Below, one piece after another: positions 43,375-53,667 of a stretch of DNA of 64,000 nt. Origin of the DNA: Mycosphaerelloides madeirae. Lineage: Eukaryota > Ascomycota > Dothideomycetes > Mycosphaerellales > Mycosphaerellaceae. The stretch covers positions 484,397 to 548,396 of the forward strand of contig NHNV01000008.1 in assembly GCA_002785995.1 (NCBI GenBank), read 5' to 3'. The position numbers were made by a program, and so were the translations under genes. How positions within the stretch are numbered: position 1 is the stretch's first letter; every line of letters starts with the position of its first letter. The notes beneath the pieces are model-generated. The model saw only the letters and a list, made by a program, of their open reading frames with translations. It was not told the origin of the DNA and searched no databases.

Positions 43375-43960
43375 TGTCGAGTTCGTGTCTCGTCGTGAGA
43401 CGATAGAGTCGCTTCCAACGTTGACTGATCGATTATCTTCTCAGTATCTCGCTTCTGTGATGTGCTGAGGATGGCTGATTGTTGTTACTGTCAGTCAGAA
43501 TACACCTTGAAAATCAAGTTCAAGTTCCAGTTCAGTTCGCCAATCACCTAGCAGAGTTCCAGAGTTCCATTGGCTCGATTGGCCATTCTTCCGCCAGCCG
43601 AAAGCCTCGGTGACATCGAATCACGCCCGAACTCGCTTCACTGCTGTGGCTGCATGCCCAGCACAGTGCAAGAGTCATGACCTTGCTCCGAAGTTGCAAT
43701 ATGGTATTCCGCTTCAAAAATTTCTTGCTTGGAAGTTTGGGGAGGATGTCCCCAGGTCCAGATTGATGAGAACGATGAGGGAAAGGACATCCGAGCCTCC
43801 GTGGAAGCTGCCAAATTGGAAGTCCTTGGAGCTTGCCCCTTGCCCCGCCACATCTTCGGCAGCTAAGAGCCCCGGAAGATATAAGCTATATATTGCATGT
43901 AAAGTTGCTGACCAATCATGTCCAAGCAAGACACTGGGCAACGAAGTTGCTCTTGAAATA
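43375..43960. other. Intergenic between hydrolase and tRNA-Thr
   Basis: 586 bases without a protein gene. A TATA-like patch at 43879-43893 lies about 70-80 bases upstream of tRNA-Thr. Confidence 0.4.
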
Positions 43961-43964
43961 GCCG

Positions 43965-44017
43965 GTATGGTAGCATTCAACATTGATGTTCCTGGATATC
44001 CGCTGACTTCTTGAAAG
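43965..44017 (+). other. mRNA-type intron in acceptor stem of tRNA-Thr
   Basis: 53 nt, donor GTATGG, branch site CGCTGAC 13 nt before the end, acceptor AAG. Same position (4/5) as in tRNA-Gln. Removal joins GCCG to CTATGG. Confidence 0.78.
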
Positions 44018-44084
44018 CTATGGCGCAGTGGTAACGCGTCGCACTTGTACGACCTCTGGGCTGAAAGCAATGCGAAGATCCCTA

Positions 44085-44136
44085 GTATGTGATGATGTAT
44101 CCTGCTTCCGGAATTATGCACTGACTTGCATAATAG
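44085..44136 (+). other. mRNA-type intron in T stem of tRNA-Thr
   Basis: 52 nt, donor GTATGT, branch site CACTGAC, acceptor TAG. Removal joins CCTA to GTTCAATTC. The last intron base recreates GGTTCAATTC, so the B box stays readable in the DNA. Confidence 0.8.
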
Positions 44137-44162
44137 GTTCAATTCTGGGTGGTGGCATATCA

Positions 44163-44167
44163 TTTTT
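44163..44167 (+). terminator. Pol III-type T-run terminator of tRNA-Thr
   Basis: Five T starting six bases after the discriminator base at 44157, the expected position for Pol III termination. Confidence 0.7.
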
Positions 44168-44809
44168 GCCCTTTGATTATCCAGGTGGACGTAACGTGGT
44201 GCAGAGAGGTTGGTAGGCAAGACGCGGCTTGAAATTCTTCTTTTCGCACGTGCATCATCACGAGCAAGGCCTTGCTGTTCTGCACTCCCTTCTCGGTCGA
44301 TGAGCGGAGTTCAACAGCGGAGACTGGACAAGAGTATCTGCCAGGTTGCTTGAGAAGAGTTTTTGCCCGGCGTTCATTCGACTGTACGTATGTTCGGGAA
44401 AAGAGAGGGTAGGAGATATTGGAAGAGATGATATTGTTTGCAAATTCAAGAAGATATTCTGCAAATGTTTGTTGGCTGCAAATCTACGCGTTCCGCGCTC
44501 AGGCGGCTCAAATATCTACTGTTGGCATATTCGGTCTGCATCGAAGTCATGCATGCATTACTATCCGTGAAGTAGGAGAAGAGTCGTTGTTATTGATACT
44601 GCAGACAGCGCAATAACCAAGGTCCACTAGTCACGAGGACGCATGAACGGACAATTTCGACTTAGTCACAAGAATTTCATTAAATTCGTTCAAACATGCT
44701 CTCAAGTCTTCTTACATCTCTTCGCCTTGCTCGAACAGCATCTAGCCAGGAGATTACCAAGATAAAAGATCAACAAAGCTCCCGCTTACCACAATGCACT
44801 CGGCCAGGT
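44168..44809. other. Intergenic between tRNA-Thr and MFS transporter
   Basis: 642 bases with no supportable gene; includes the 3' side of the minus-strand transporter. Confidence 0.4.
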
Positions 44810-46632
44810 CTAAGTCATGCTCTCCATGCGGTGGAGAGAACTGTCTTTCGTCCATCGCCTCAGGTTCTTGCCGTAGAAGTACAGGGGCACCGCCAGAACA
44901 ACAGGCAGCATGTCGATTGCGAATTGGGTCATGTAGACTCGGATCCATCCCTCAGCCGGACTTGCCATAGCAACGTTGAAGACCCAGTAGCTGAGGCAGA
45001 AACCCAGAACGTTCTTGAGCACGGTACCGACGACCATGATCTCTCCTGAAATAGGTTTGTAGCAGTCGATTGCGTACGCGATCGAAATCGCGGGTATAGA
45101 AGTTACCGCAAGGCCCGAGAAGCCATATCCACAGACGACGATTCCTTGCCACGGCCACAATCGCTGGTACCCGAGCGCACCGACAATGTGCGAGATGATG
45201 AAGAAGCAGACGTATGGGATCAGGGCGGGAAGACGCATCTCAGCCTCACCTGGTCATCAAAGTTAATATGTACAATGGTCATTCCAGGTCACTAACTTAC
45301 GAATGCCGTTGTTCTTGATTGTCGCGCGACGAGCCAACCAGTCGGACAGCGGGCCAGCAGTAAGCACTCCGAAAACGCCTCCGACGAAGAACGAAAAGTT
45401 GGAGTATCCTATCTGACTGGCATTCCATCCGTAAGCAGGAAGACCGAACAGCCCAGACTCCGTCAGGTTGAAGATGAGGAGAAGGTCTGCAGGTCCAGCA
45501 AGCATGAGCGCCGACCAGAATACGATCGGGTTGAAGAACACGATAATCGGTGTTGTGATATCGCGGACGACAAAGCTCATCCATCGGCTGTCCGGCTTCA
45601 TCACAGGGCCGAATTGTGTCTTGCTTGGGCGACCTTTGCCAATGTATTGGCCATCAGTCGCCTCGGCCTTGCTGCCGGTCTCTGAATCGAAAGTCTTCTC
45701 TTCGACCTTCGATTGATCCTTGCTCTGGAGCTTCGCAATAGCTTGGTTGGACGTGCCCCGGTGGAACTTCGTTTCCGGGTAGGAAAACACCAGCAAGAGC
45801 GTAACAGTTCCAGCCAGCGCTGTCGATAACCAGAAGAAACTCCTCCAGCCGTGACGAGCACCGATGTTACCGGCCATGATTGGACCAAGGAAAGCGCCAG
45901 AGAAGTACATGGTGAAGTAAGCAGCCATCCAGGTGCCTCTTTCATGCAAGAAGAACATGTCTGCGATGCTGAACACGAGTATAAAGGTCAGTCAGTGTTT
46001 TCTCCAGATGACGAAGGCTTGTATTCATCACACTTACGTTTGCACCATGATCGTTTCGCTAGTAGCGGCGACAATTCCATTGCATGCACGAGCGGCCAAA
46101 AAACTCTCGTGGCTGGTAGCTAGTGCCTGCCAAACATTGGTCAAGACGACGAAGACGCCACAGAAGATCGAGGTAGGCCGTCGGCCGAAGATGTTCGAGA
46201 CTGGGACGATTAAGATGTTCGCAAACCCGAGCGTAAGGACATTTACACCGGTAAATAAAGAGACTTGGCTCATGGTCAAGTGAAATTCCATCGCAAGGGG
46301 AGGGAAAAGAGGTGCCAGTGAGAGTGCCGAGCAGACCAGAACCCAGACATAGAGCAGTTGTGATATCGCTGTGACGAGCTTCCACGGTAGACTCCAATTG
46401 AGAGGATCGTTGGGGTCGTTCGAAGGTTGCGGTACGAGACTGGAGCATGTCAGTTGGAGGCGCGCCGGCCGGTATTGGTAGGTGAGACTGACACTGAACC
46501 ACTGTCGGCACCGCCAGCATGAGCGAAGTGCACCTCTCCAACATCTTTCATCACCTCCGTGCCGGGAACGATCTCGACATCTAGCTGTTCGGTTGCTCTC
46601 TGCTCGAGAGCCTCGCCAGATTTGGTGGCCAT
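44810..46632 (-). CDS. MFS transporter, DHA1 (drug:H+ antiporter) type
   Basis: Exons 46632-46493, 46439-46038, 45968-45301 and 45249-44810 give 549 residues. About 12 membrane helices are expected. Seen: an acidic cytosolic N-terminus of about 47 residues, PQPSNDPNDPLNWSLPWKL before helix 1 (a DHA1 and related fungal MFS signature), FGRRPTSIFCGV after helix 2, the FFLHERGTWMAAYFTMYFSG block of helix 4-5 with GARHGWRSFFW, a long charged middle loop, and GPLSDWLARRATIKNNGI. Introns are 53, 69 and 51 nt; the first uses a GTCAGT donor, which is the only one that keeps frame with VLVPQPSN. Related proteins export drugs, polyamines or metabolites. Substrate unknown. Confidence 0.88.
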
Positions 46633-47782
46633 AGGAGCAATTGGAATTTTTGCGAATTGGCGAACTGGTCCAAGAAAACGAGCTCGGTGCCTCTCTATGA
46701 TAGAGTAGATGAGTGTATCGCAGAAGACTGCAAAAGAAAGGGCAGATCTAGTTTACTTGAGGATCAGCAGCAACGTTATATATGCAAGCACGGGGCCGAA
46801 GAGATCAGACGTTGCCCAGTGCCAGCGAAGGATAATGTGCTGCTGGAGGAATAGGCTTTTGGCTTGCCCTTCACACGAGCTGGTGATTCTGCTTCCTCCG
46901 AACTCTAAAGCATTGATATGCGCCCTGTTGGGCCCTGAATATCTGGATGAAAGCAAGACCCAGGGCAGGTCTGGTTTTCGGAGGTCGGGGAAGCCATGTG
47001 GCACAACAGGAGACAAGAAGCAAGCATTTCCTCGCGCATGCGCATGCTGAAGGCACAGCAGAGTCATGAATCTCTTTTCGTGGCTGTCGGAGAGGAGCTG
47101 AGGGGCGCTTGCTGATGATCAGCGCACGTTCCTGGATGATGGATGGCCAGTCGGGTGTTTTCGCAGGTGGTGGCACGGGGGCTCTCTTTCTCCAGATGTT
47201 TGGTGATAGGTTGGTCTGTGCGTAAGAAGAATATCCTTTCCCGACTCGCATTCAAGACCACAACACTACTTCATTACTTCGATATTCTTCCTCATCAGAT
47301 TATCGACGGGAGGCACAGTCGATACTTCCGCCATCTCACACGCAGTACCTTCCCTGCCATATAGAACTGCCAGTAAGACGTCCTCGGCTACAGCCCTTGC
47401 GATTGACCCGGCGGGGAGCTCCTGCCTCAGCGGTCCACAACGTCTGCACATCCGGAGCTGGACGAAATCAGCAAGAACGTTCAGTGTCTGCATCCAAGAA
47501 TAAAATGGCGCTAAGAAGATACTTCATTGCCCGCTACATGTACTGTACAGAGCTTGATACTCGTTGAGCATCGGAAAATGCAAGCATCGACTTCGGTACC
47601 GACGACACACAGCAGTATCTCGTAAGACAGCGCTTACTACTGCTTCTCCATCCAACACATCGACGGATCATCATGCATCCTTCACCAGGAACGTTGCACG
47701 ACCTGCAAGACTAACCAACAGCTCCACCGGACCGTCTCCAGATACTGAAATGCCTGGAACCTCTCAATTCCGAGGATATCTA
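46633..47782. other. Intergenic between MFS transporter and GFA protein
   Basis: 1150 bases with no supportable gene or RNA on either strand; only short unconserved open frames. Confidence 0.4.
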
Positions 47783-48355
47783 TTACCCTCGCTCAGCATC
47801 CTGGGTTTTGCTCTCCCAGGCTTTCATATCCTCCTCGAAATTCCACGTAAACCGGTCATGCTGTGGAAGTCCGTCCTTTTCGATGTCGCACCAGAAGGCT
47901 TTCTGGCTAGTAAAGATGTGGAATTTCAGCTTCAGGGCTTCTTTCATCTCGGGATTCTCGATGTTCTCTTCGTCCACGGATCCCAAAACCACATTGACGA
48001 GATCTGGCTGGTGCATGTACCTCATAGCCAATGGCGAATAGCATGAGGCACAGAACGCTCTTTCGGCGGCTCCAGATTTCAGCAAGCGGACGAAGACGAG
48101 ACCTCCAATGTTGTCTTTAGGCAGTCCTTCGTACCTCGAGCCTTCGTGTTGGTCGAAGAAGACGAGAGAACGGTCCATGACATCTGTGAAAGCTTGATAT
48201 GGACCGCCTGAGAGCTTCCTACATGTCACACAGAGACATGTGTTCGTCGCTCCTGGCAGTGGCGCTTCTGTGCATTCATAAGTCATCCGGCCGCAGGCAC
48301 AGCTTCCCTTGAATTGGACCTTTGATTTGCTTGTCGACTTCTCTGGATCTGCCAT
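47783..48355 (-). CDS. GFA (CENP-V) domain zinc protein
   Basis: Single exon, 190 residues. The GFA fold holds zinc by cysteine clusters that are visible here: GSCACGRMTYEC near residues 17-28, TCLCVTCRKLSGGPYQAF near 39-56 and AFCASCYSPL near 100-109. The founding family was called glutathione-dependent formaldehyde-activating enzyme, but most fungal members have no proven activity. It lies 5' to a broken lactonase gene and near an alcohol dehydrogenase and transporters, which fits a small-molecule role but proves nothing. Confidence 0.9.
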   Translation of the reverse strand: MADPEKSTSKSKVQFKGSCACGRMTYECTEAPLPGATNTCLCVTCRKLSGGPYQAFTDVMDRSLVFFDQHEGSRYEGLPKDNIGGLVFVRLLKSGAAERAFCASCYSPLAMRYMHQPDLVNVVLGSVDEENIENPEMKEALKLKFHIFTSQKAFWCDIEKDGLPQHDRFTWNFEEDMKAWESKTQDAERG

Positions 48356-49335
48356 GGTCCCGGTTTGGCCTTAATGGTTCAATGGGCATGTCAAGAATTG
48401 ACTTCATACAGAAACACAGAATTCAAAGCTATTGAGTCAGTAACATGAGCGGGAGGATCCGAGATATTGCTCCGTAATCGAAGGGCTGGATTCGGCTCGG
48501 AGCTTGAGCCACAGCTTGTGATAAGCAAAATAGCGCCTGGACGTACGCCCTACTACGCCGACAATTGTATGTACTCAACGATGAGACGACAGAGAATTGA
48601 GTCCATGCTCAGCCCTACGACTCTGAGCGCTCTTCAAAATTCTAGATCAAACGCAAGTACGTCCTCGATGATCGCTTCTCGGATGGCATGCCACCTAAAC
48701 CACCTTGTTGCTGAATTTCCAAGCGATGAAAGAAAGAGGAGAAGTTGAGCTGTACTTCAGATGCGCAGGATGGTCCGCTGCTGCTTTGATGTCCTCGAGA
48801 CTATCCACTTCTGCCACCAAACTGAGATCAAAACCCATGGCCCTATGGGCTGTTACGGCCTGTGGTGGACCACATTTGATATTTCGCAGGCCTGAACTCT
48901 CTTAGCATGTACTATCTTTCGAATGCCTGACGGTAATACCTGGCAGCTGACCGACCATGGCCTCGCCGGCAACTTTGAAATCATCTATTTGCTCAGAAGA
49001 TATGCCCGTTTTGAGCTTGTACAGGACTGATTCGAACAATCAGTTGGTGCAGGCAGTCCTGTGAGAACTGTGCTTCTCACCAATGTGATAGACAGGCATG
49101 GTCGCGAGATCTGAAAGGATACAACGCACCGACGCAAGAAGAACAAGCATTGCCCGGTCGATATGTACAGGATACCTCTGTTTTCGATGTGGAGAGCTAT
49201 CACGAGCCCCATCCGGTACGACATCATACTGCTTGGCCGACAAGCCTCAGAGAGGTGAGAGGCACGCGCTTTTGCTGTTGACAAGCGCTTCTACTTGAAA
49301 TAACAAATCTTGAATGAGAAGAGGATACGCCCATT
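48356..49335. other. Divergent region, GFA gene / broken lactonase
   Basis: 980 bases. No intact gene. A weakly protein-like plus-strand stretch at about 49130-49270 could be a decayed exon, but nothing can be named. A hairpin CTGATT/AATCAG at 49030-49048 was considered as a tRNA T arm and rejected. Confidence 0.35.
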
Positions 49336-50643
49336 ATGGACATCTTCGCCAACTTCTTCTCACCTTCATTTGAAAGTTCCGTCGGCGAGCCGGCAATGGC
49401 TTGTGGGCAATTTCATGATGCAGTTTTCAGTCCTCTGCCGGTTTACTATCAAGATATCAATGCTGTCTTCATCAAGAATAACTTGGCCGTTATTCCTGGA
49501 GCATGGGAAAGTGGTGATCTCAGTTCGTGCACAATCAATCTCTCAGCCAAGCCAACCCGATCTAACAACCTCCCAGTATCACCATTCTACGATATCATTC
49601 CCACAGAACCATGCGTGCCCCAAATACTTTCTTCAATCGAAGCCTCCGACTTCATCGGCTTCGAATCCTCATTCCTTGACGTCCTCGGCCCATCCGCCCA
49701 AATCGAAAAAGTCCAATCCTTCCCACCCGCGCAGCAAAACGTCCACGAGGCACCAATATACCTCCCTTCTAGTAACGAACTTCTTTACCCCGACACCTCT
49801 CTGACTGGCACGCTCTTTGCACTCAACATCGATACCCAGGCCGTGCGAGAGGTTCACACCTCGCCTCCCCTCGCAAACGTCAACGGTGGAACACTCCATC
49901 CTACCGATGGCAGAGTCTACGTCGCTACAAACGGCGGACCTGTGCGAGGCATCTACAGCGTGAACATGACCACGGGCAAAGCAGAATTTTACCTTAACAA
50001 CTACCGCGGCCGTCTTTTCAACTCCCCCAATGATCTAATTTTCGACTCGAAAGGAAACCTGTACTTTACGGATCCGACGTAGGGATACCAGCATAAATGG
50101 TCTGGCGTGCAGGAACCAGAACTTCCGACTGCGATTTATCGTTTCGATGCGCGGACCAAAGCCGTGACTGCACTATCGAACTCGGTCGTTCAAATGCCGA
50201 ACGGGTTGGCCTTGTCGCCCGATTAAAAGACACTATATGTAGCCAACTTCAGTTCTAGCTCGCTGCATCTGGCGAGTCAGCGTGCGGTATTTGCGTTTGA
50301 TCTTAGACCGGGTGGGTTTTTGGATAATGCGAGATTGGTGCATCAACTCGAATCGGGTTGGCCGGATGGGTTGAGGTTGACGAGAAGTGGACTACTACTT
50401 GTTGCTGTGTCTGGGGGAGCAGACGTTGTGGATCCGCATACTGGAAGGCTGCTTGGGAAAAGCAATACGCCAGACGATGTGATTTTCAATGTGGAGCCTG
50501 CGAGAGGCAAGGGAGTTTGGTTGCTTACGGGAAAGAAGCACATCTACAAGGCGACGATGCAGGAAGGACCTGTTGATGCTGCTTTCTCACGCCTCAACTT
50601 CCTGCAACCCGTTTTTGATACAATTAGCTCTTTGAGAGGATGA
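49336..50643 (+). pseudogene. Broken SMP-30/gluconolactonase-like protein
   Basis: One continuous frame of 436 codons runs from the ATG at 49336 to the TGA at 50641, broken by TAG at 50080-50082 and TAA at 50224-50226. The beta-propeller lactonase features lie on both sides of the stops: NVNGGTLHPTDGRVYVATNG, FNSPNDLIFDSKGNLYFTDPT just before the TAG, then GYQHKWSGV, QMPNGLALSPD just before the TAA, and KTLYVANF after it. SPNDL and PNGLALSPD are the metal-binding segments of SMP-30 lactonases. Nothing but two point changes is needed to close the frame, so inactivation looks recent. Known members hydrolyse sugar or other lactones. Stop-codon readthrough is a less likely alternative. Confidence 0.8.
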
Positions 50644-50735
50644 AAGACTGCACCTCATTGATTGTCAAATGTTCAAATGGTGCATGCATTCCTCAAAATA
50701 CTACTTCTTCAAAATTGAAGCCTGATTTGATTGAG

Positions 50736-51983
50736 CTAATAGCCAGTTGAACCCGGATGCCACCACGTTGGATGAGGATACCCTGCGGCGGAAGAGCTGC
50801 CACTTGCTGCAGCAATGGTCGTAGTGGTCGTAAACTCGTTGATAGGAGCAGTCTGACCTGGCAAATATGCCGATTCAGTGCTTAGACTTGGCAGCAGGCC
50901 CGTGGTTGCAGAGCACACGCATCCCTGAGCGAGGGAACTGTTGCTGGTAATTGGAGGTGCGTTGTGACACCAGGTGCTGGTGGTGAATGGCCCTACACTG
51001 GTCGCTGGAGCGTCCGAAGCAGGCAAGTACTTTGCTTCGACCAGCACTGGAATGACTGCACCTGTCGACAAAGAGAATGTCTGGTGGCCGAGAACCTGGA
51101 GAATGGTGCCAATGGTACCACTATGCGAAGTGAAGCTGACCCACGTTGCATCGTCGCTTGTGAAGATGTCATCCAGAAGTGATAATTCTCTCTTTTGATG
51201 TGAGCTTTCTGATTCGGCGGTCACGCCGTTCCACAACTCATCCTCCTCGTTGAAGCCGCGCTCGATTCGAAATGAGGGATAGGTCTCTTCGATGTATGAC
51301 TTGTTGGATCGGTGGTCACAAGTGTGAATGGAGATACCCTCACGCAGGAACTCCTTCACCGTGGGGATGAAAGGGTTTGGCTTTGGCAATGTCAGGCCGG
51401 AGAATGTGATGTTCGCAGTAGCCAAGCAGCGCGAAAGCGGAGAGGTATAGTAAGACTGAGGCGTTGGGATCTTCTGCACATCGATCTCGTGCTGCCAGAA
51501 CCTGTTGGCGATCTGGGCCTGCAACACACCATTGGGAGTGAGGTGCGCATCTTCCCAGGTGGTGGTGCTGTTACCAACTAGCTCTGCCCAATAGCAATTC
51601 CATGCCGGAGTACCATAATATGTCTCCGCAGCGTTGTGATAGCCTTCACCATGTCTTCCCATGAACAGCACCTTGTACACGACGTTGCGTGGAGCCTCAC
51701 GGTTTAGAGCGTCGACCTGGATGGCAAACTTTTGCCATTGGGTCAGGTCGGTGGTTAGGTTTTCGGTGGCAGGGTAAGTGCGGTTGATCAAGCCGAAGTT
51801 TTCGAGGGTGTAATTGAATGTCGAGGCGTTGGTGGAAGGCTCGTCCTGGAGGAAATATCCTGTGACCGTGGTATAGTTGATATATAGACTGCCTGCGCCT
51901 GAGCCTGCACCTGAGCCTGCCCCTGGGTGGTGCAAGACGGCAGCGCTGGCACCAGCAGTGAGAAATGCTAGAGATGCAATCAT
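50736..51983 (-). CDS. Secreted histidine phosphatase (phosphoglycerate mutase-like)
   Basis: Single exon, 415 residues from the ATG at 51981-51983, which begins a signal peptide (MIASLAFLTAGASA). Upstream codons are open but lack a fitting start. The catalytic histidine motif is FMGRHGEGYHN near residue 108, the second arginine in YTSPLSRCLATA near 185, and the second histidine in SFTSHSGTIGTIL near 300. A 12-nt repeat near 51887-51925 encodes Gly-Ala-Gly-Ser copies after the signal peptide. The last 70 residues are Ser/Thr-rich, with N-glycosylation sites throughout. It belongs to a fungal branch of the histidine phosphatase superfamily with unknown substrate. Confidence 0.88.
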   Translation of the reverse strand: MIASLAFLTAGASAAVLHHPGAGSGAGSGAGSLYINYTTVTGYFLQDEPSTNASTFNYTLENFGLINRTYPATENLTTDLTQWQKFAIQVDALNREAPRNVVYKVLFMGRHGEGYHNAAETYYGTPAWNCYWAELVGNSTTTWEDAHLTPNGVLQAQIANRFWQHEIDVQKIPTPQSYYTSPLSRCLATANITFSGLTLPKPNPFIPTVKEFLREGISIHTCDHRSNKSYIEETYPSFRIERGFNEEDELWNGVTAESESSHQKRELSLLDDIFTSDDATWVSFTSHSGTIGTILQVLGHQTFSLSTGAVIPVLVEAKYLPASDAPATSVGPFTTSTWCHNAPPITSNSSLAQGCVCSATTGLLPSLSTESAYLPGQTAPINEFTTTTTIAAASGSSSAAGYPHPTWWHPGSTGY

Positions 51984-52536
51984 CTTCGAGAGTAGCTGTC
52001 CAATATGTTGCTGCCGGGAGAGGAGAAGGTAGAGGAGGCGTGGACGGGAAGAGGAGGAGCCGCCTACTATCATTACATTTTCTACAGTCCAGCCTCTTGA
52101 TCCACCGGACACGCCAGAGCGAATGGGTTCCGCATGGCATTCGCGTGCGAACCCTTCTGGCCAAGACGTTGCTGCATGAGGATGAAGACCCGGCGATGGC
52201 GCTGTCGGTACCTGCAGTGGTGGAGGAGGTTGACCTTTGACGAAGCTCAAGAAGTTCAGAGAGCGCCCCCTATCAGCAGCCGAGTCCAGAGCACGTGCAA
52301 GCCCCTGCAAGCCCTCCGTCATTACCCCTTAGTGCCCTTGGCACTTTGCCGTGACCCGATGGATCATTCCTTCCATTTCGTCATCGTCATCCCTGCTTAT
52401 CGCTCCTGCCATCCCCGCTTCGACCTTGGACCCTTCTTCGTTCGTCGATACTGATACAAGAACTCGATACTCATACCAGGACTCGGTATACATATACATC
52501 GGCCACGGAATCATCGTTTTAGGTATCAACTTCATC
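51984..52536. promoter_or_regulatory. Divergent promoter region, phosphatase / F-box gene
   Basis: 553 bases between divergent start codons. Frames from both genes extend into it without ATG, so it is taken as 5' UTR and promoter. Confidence 0.45.
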
Positions 52537-53130
52537 ATGGAGCCGACTTGGCTTTCGTCCTCACCGTCCGCTGCTCGTTCCCCCTCACACGCTGCCAATC
52601 GTGTCCTCGGTATAGGCGAACTTGTCGAGCATATCCTCATTCACCTCCCCACCACCGACGTTCTGCGATGCCGTCGCGTCAGCCGGAAATTCTTCGAGGC
52701 CGTTTCCTACTCCAAAACGCTAAAGCAGAAGCTGTTTCTACAGGCTGACGACAGCCACGAGCGCATTGTCAATCCAATTGCCCCGGCCTGGTTCTACCAG
52801 CGAAAGAATGGCTATAGAGATAATACGGTTGCTGCTCGAATTGATATCTGGCCTCTATGGCAAGGCTCTCTGGAGCAAAGCCGTCCGTTCTGGGACCGGA
52901 TGCTTATTTCGCAACCTCCTACGACCACGTGTGTCATTCCGGTTGGCAACCATCTGACGATATATCATCGTCGTTACTATCCTGAGGGTATGACTTTTGG
53001 TGACCTTGAGCGAGCTGTCATTGCAGCATACGAAATTCGAAAAGGAAGAAAATGCAGCAGAGAAAGACTGGAAGAGTTATCCGAGTACAATTCTGTACTT
53101 ATGTATTGGCCATCAGGCAATCCGGCATAG
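52537..53130 (+). CDS. F-box protein
   Basis: Single exon, 197 residues from the first ATG in frame. The F-box is at about residues 25-65: GIGELVEHILIHLPTTDVLRC then RRVSRKFFEAVSYSKTLKQKLFL. F-box proteins link targets to SCF ubiquitin ligases through Skp1. The rest (LTIYHRRYYPEGMTFGDL and others) resembles small fungal F-box proteins of unknown target that are numerous in plant-associated ascomycetes. Substrate unknown. Confidence 0.82.
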   Translation: MEPTWLSSSPSAARSPSHAANRVLGIGELVEHILIHLPTTDVLRCRRVSRKFFEAVSYSKTLKQKLFLQADDSHERIVNPIAPAWFYQRKNGYRDNTVAARIDIWPLWQGSLEQSRPFWDRMLISQPPTTTCVIPVGNHLTIYHRRYYPEGMTFGDLERAVIAAYEIRKGRKCSRERLEELSEYNSVLMYWPSGNPA

Positions 53131-53667
53131 TCTCTTCGACAGCTTGTCAGCACAGTTCCTGGGACTCCTCCGACTCCTTCGGTCTGACCCAAAAGCATCC
53201 TTCGGCTTCGATGCGACGCTCTGCTGCATGGGAATGTAGCGGCAAAAAGATGTTGGCACAGGTCGCTTTTGATCTTGAACTGTAGAGTTACGAAGCTACA
53301 GCGCGCTGGCGAGTGTCTGTGCTTCAACGATCATGGATACTGGTTTTGAGATTACATCGTGGCAAGACGTTTGATGAGTGTTATGCGAAAGCTCGCTCTC
53401 CGAAATGTTTGTGGATGGGGCAATAATAGTGATCGAGTCTTCAGTCCCGAAGGATACGAACGTACGGATATGAATGTCTTCCGTGCTTCCGTCAACCTCG
53501 TCTTTACACTTGAGAAGTAGCAATGCTGACTACTTGCAGTGTTTCGGTGCAATGAGTAGTGCTTTGACACGCGATCTATTCTTGCTGACCCGCAGGCAGG
53601 AGAATACCATCTTGTAACGTGGAGCGCCTTTGCTTTCTCCCACTTTTCTCAGACCACTCGTGCAGAC
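53131..53667. other. Intergenic downstream of F-box gene
   Basis: 537 bases with no supportable feature. Confidence 0.35.

Larger units (their letters stand above)
43961..44157 (+). tRNA. tRNA-Thr(UGU) gene interrupted by three introns
   Basis: Mature parts are 43961-43964, 44018-44049, 44070-44084 and 44137-44157 (discriminator A at 44157). Joined, they fold perfectly: acceptor GCCGCTA with TGGTGGC (7 pairs, two G-U), D arm GCGC... with AGTGGTAA loop, anticodon stem TCGCA/TGCGA, loop CTTGTAA with anticodon TGT at 44046-44048, T arm CCTAG/CTGGG with loop TTCAATT; total 72 nt. 44050-44069 (20 nt) is the ordinary intron after position 37. The gaps 43965-44017 and 44085-44136 are GT-AG introns of mRNA type that split the acceptor stem (4/5) and the T stem (52/53). 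Neither arm can form without their removal. Confidence 0.88.

Noticed and set aside
49009..49050. T-arm-like hairpin around TTCGAAT on the minus strand
   Set aside because: A T stem can be drawn, but no D arm, anticodon arm or acceptor partner was found, even allowing introns.
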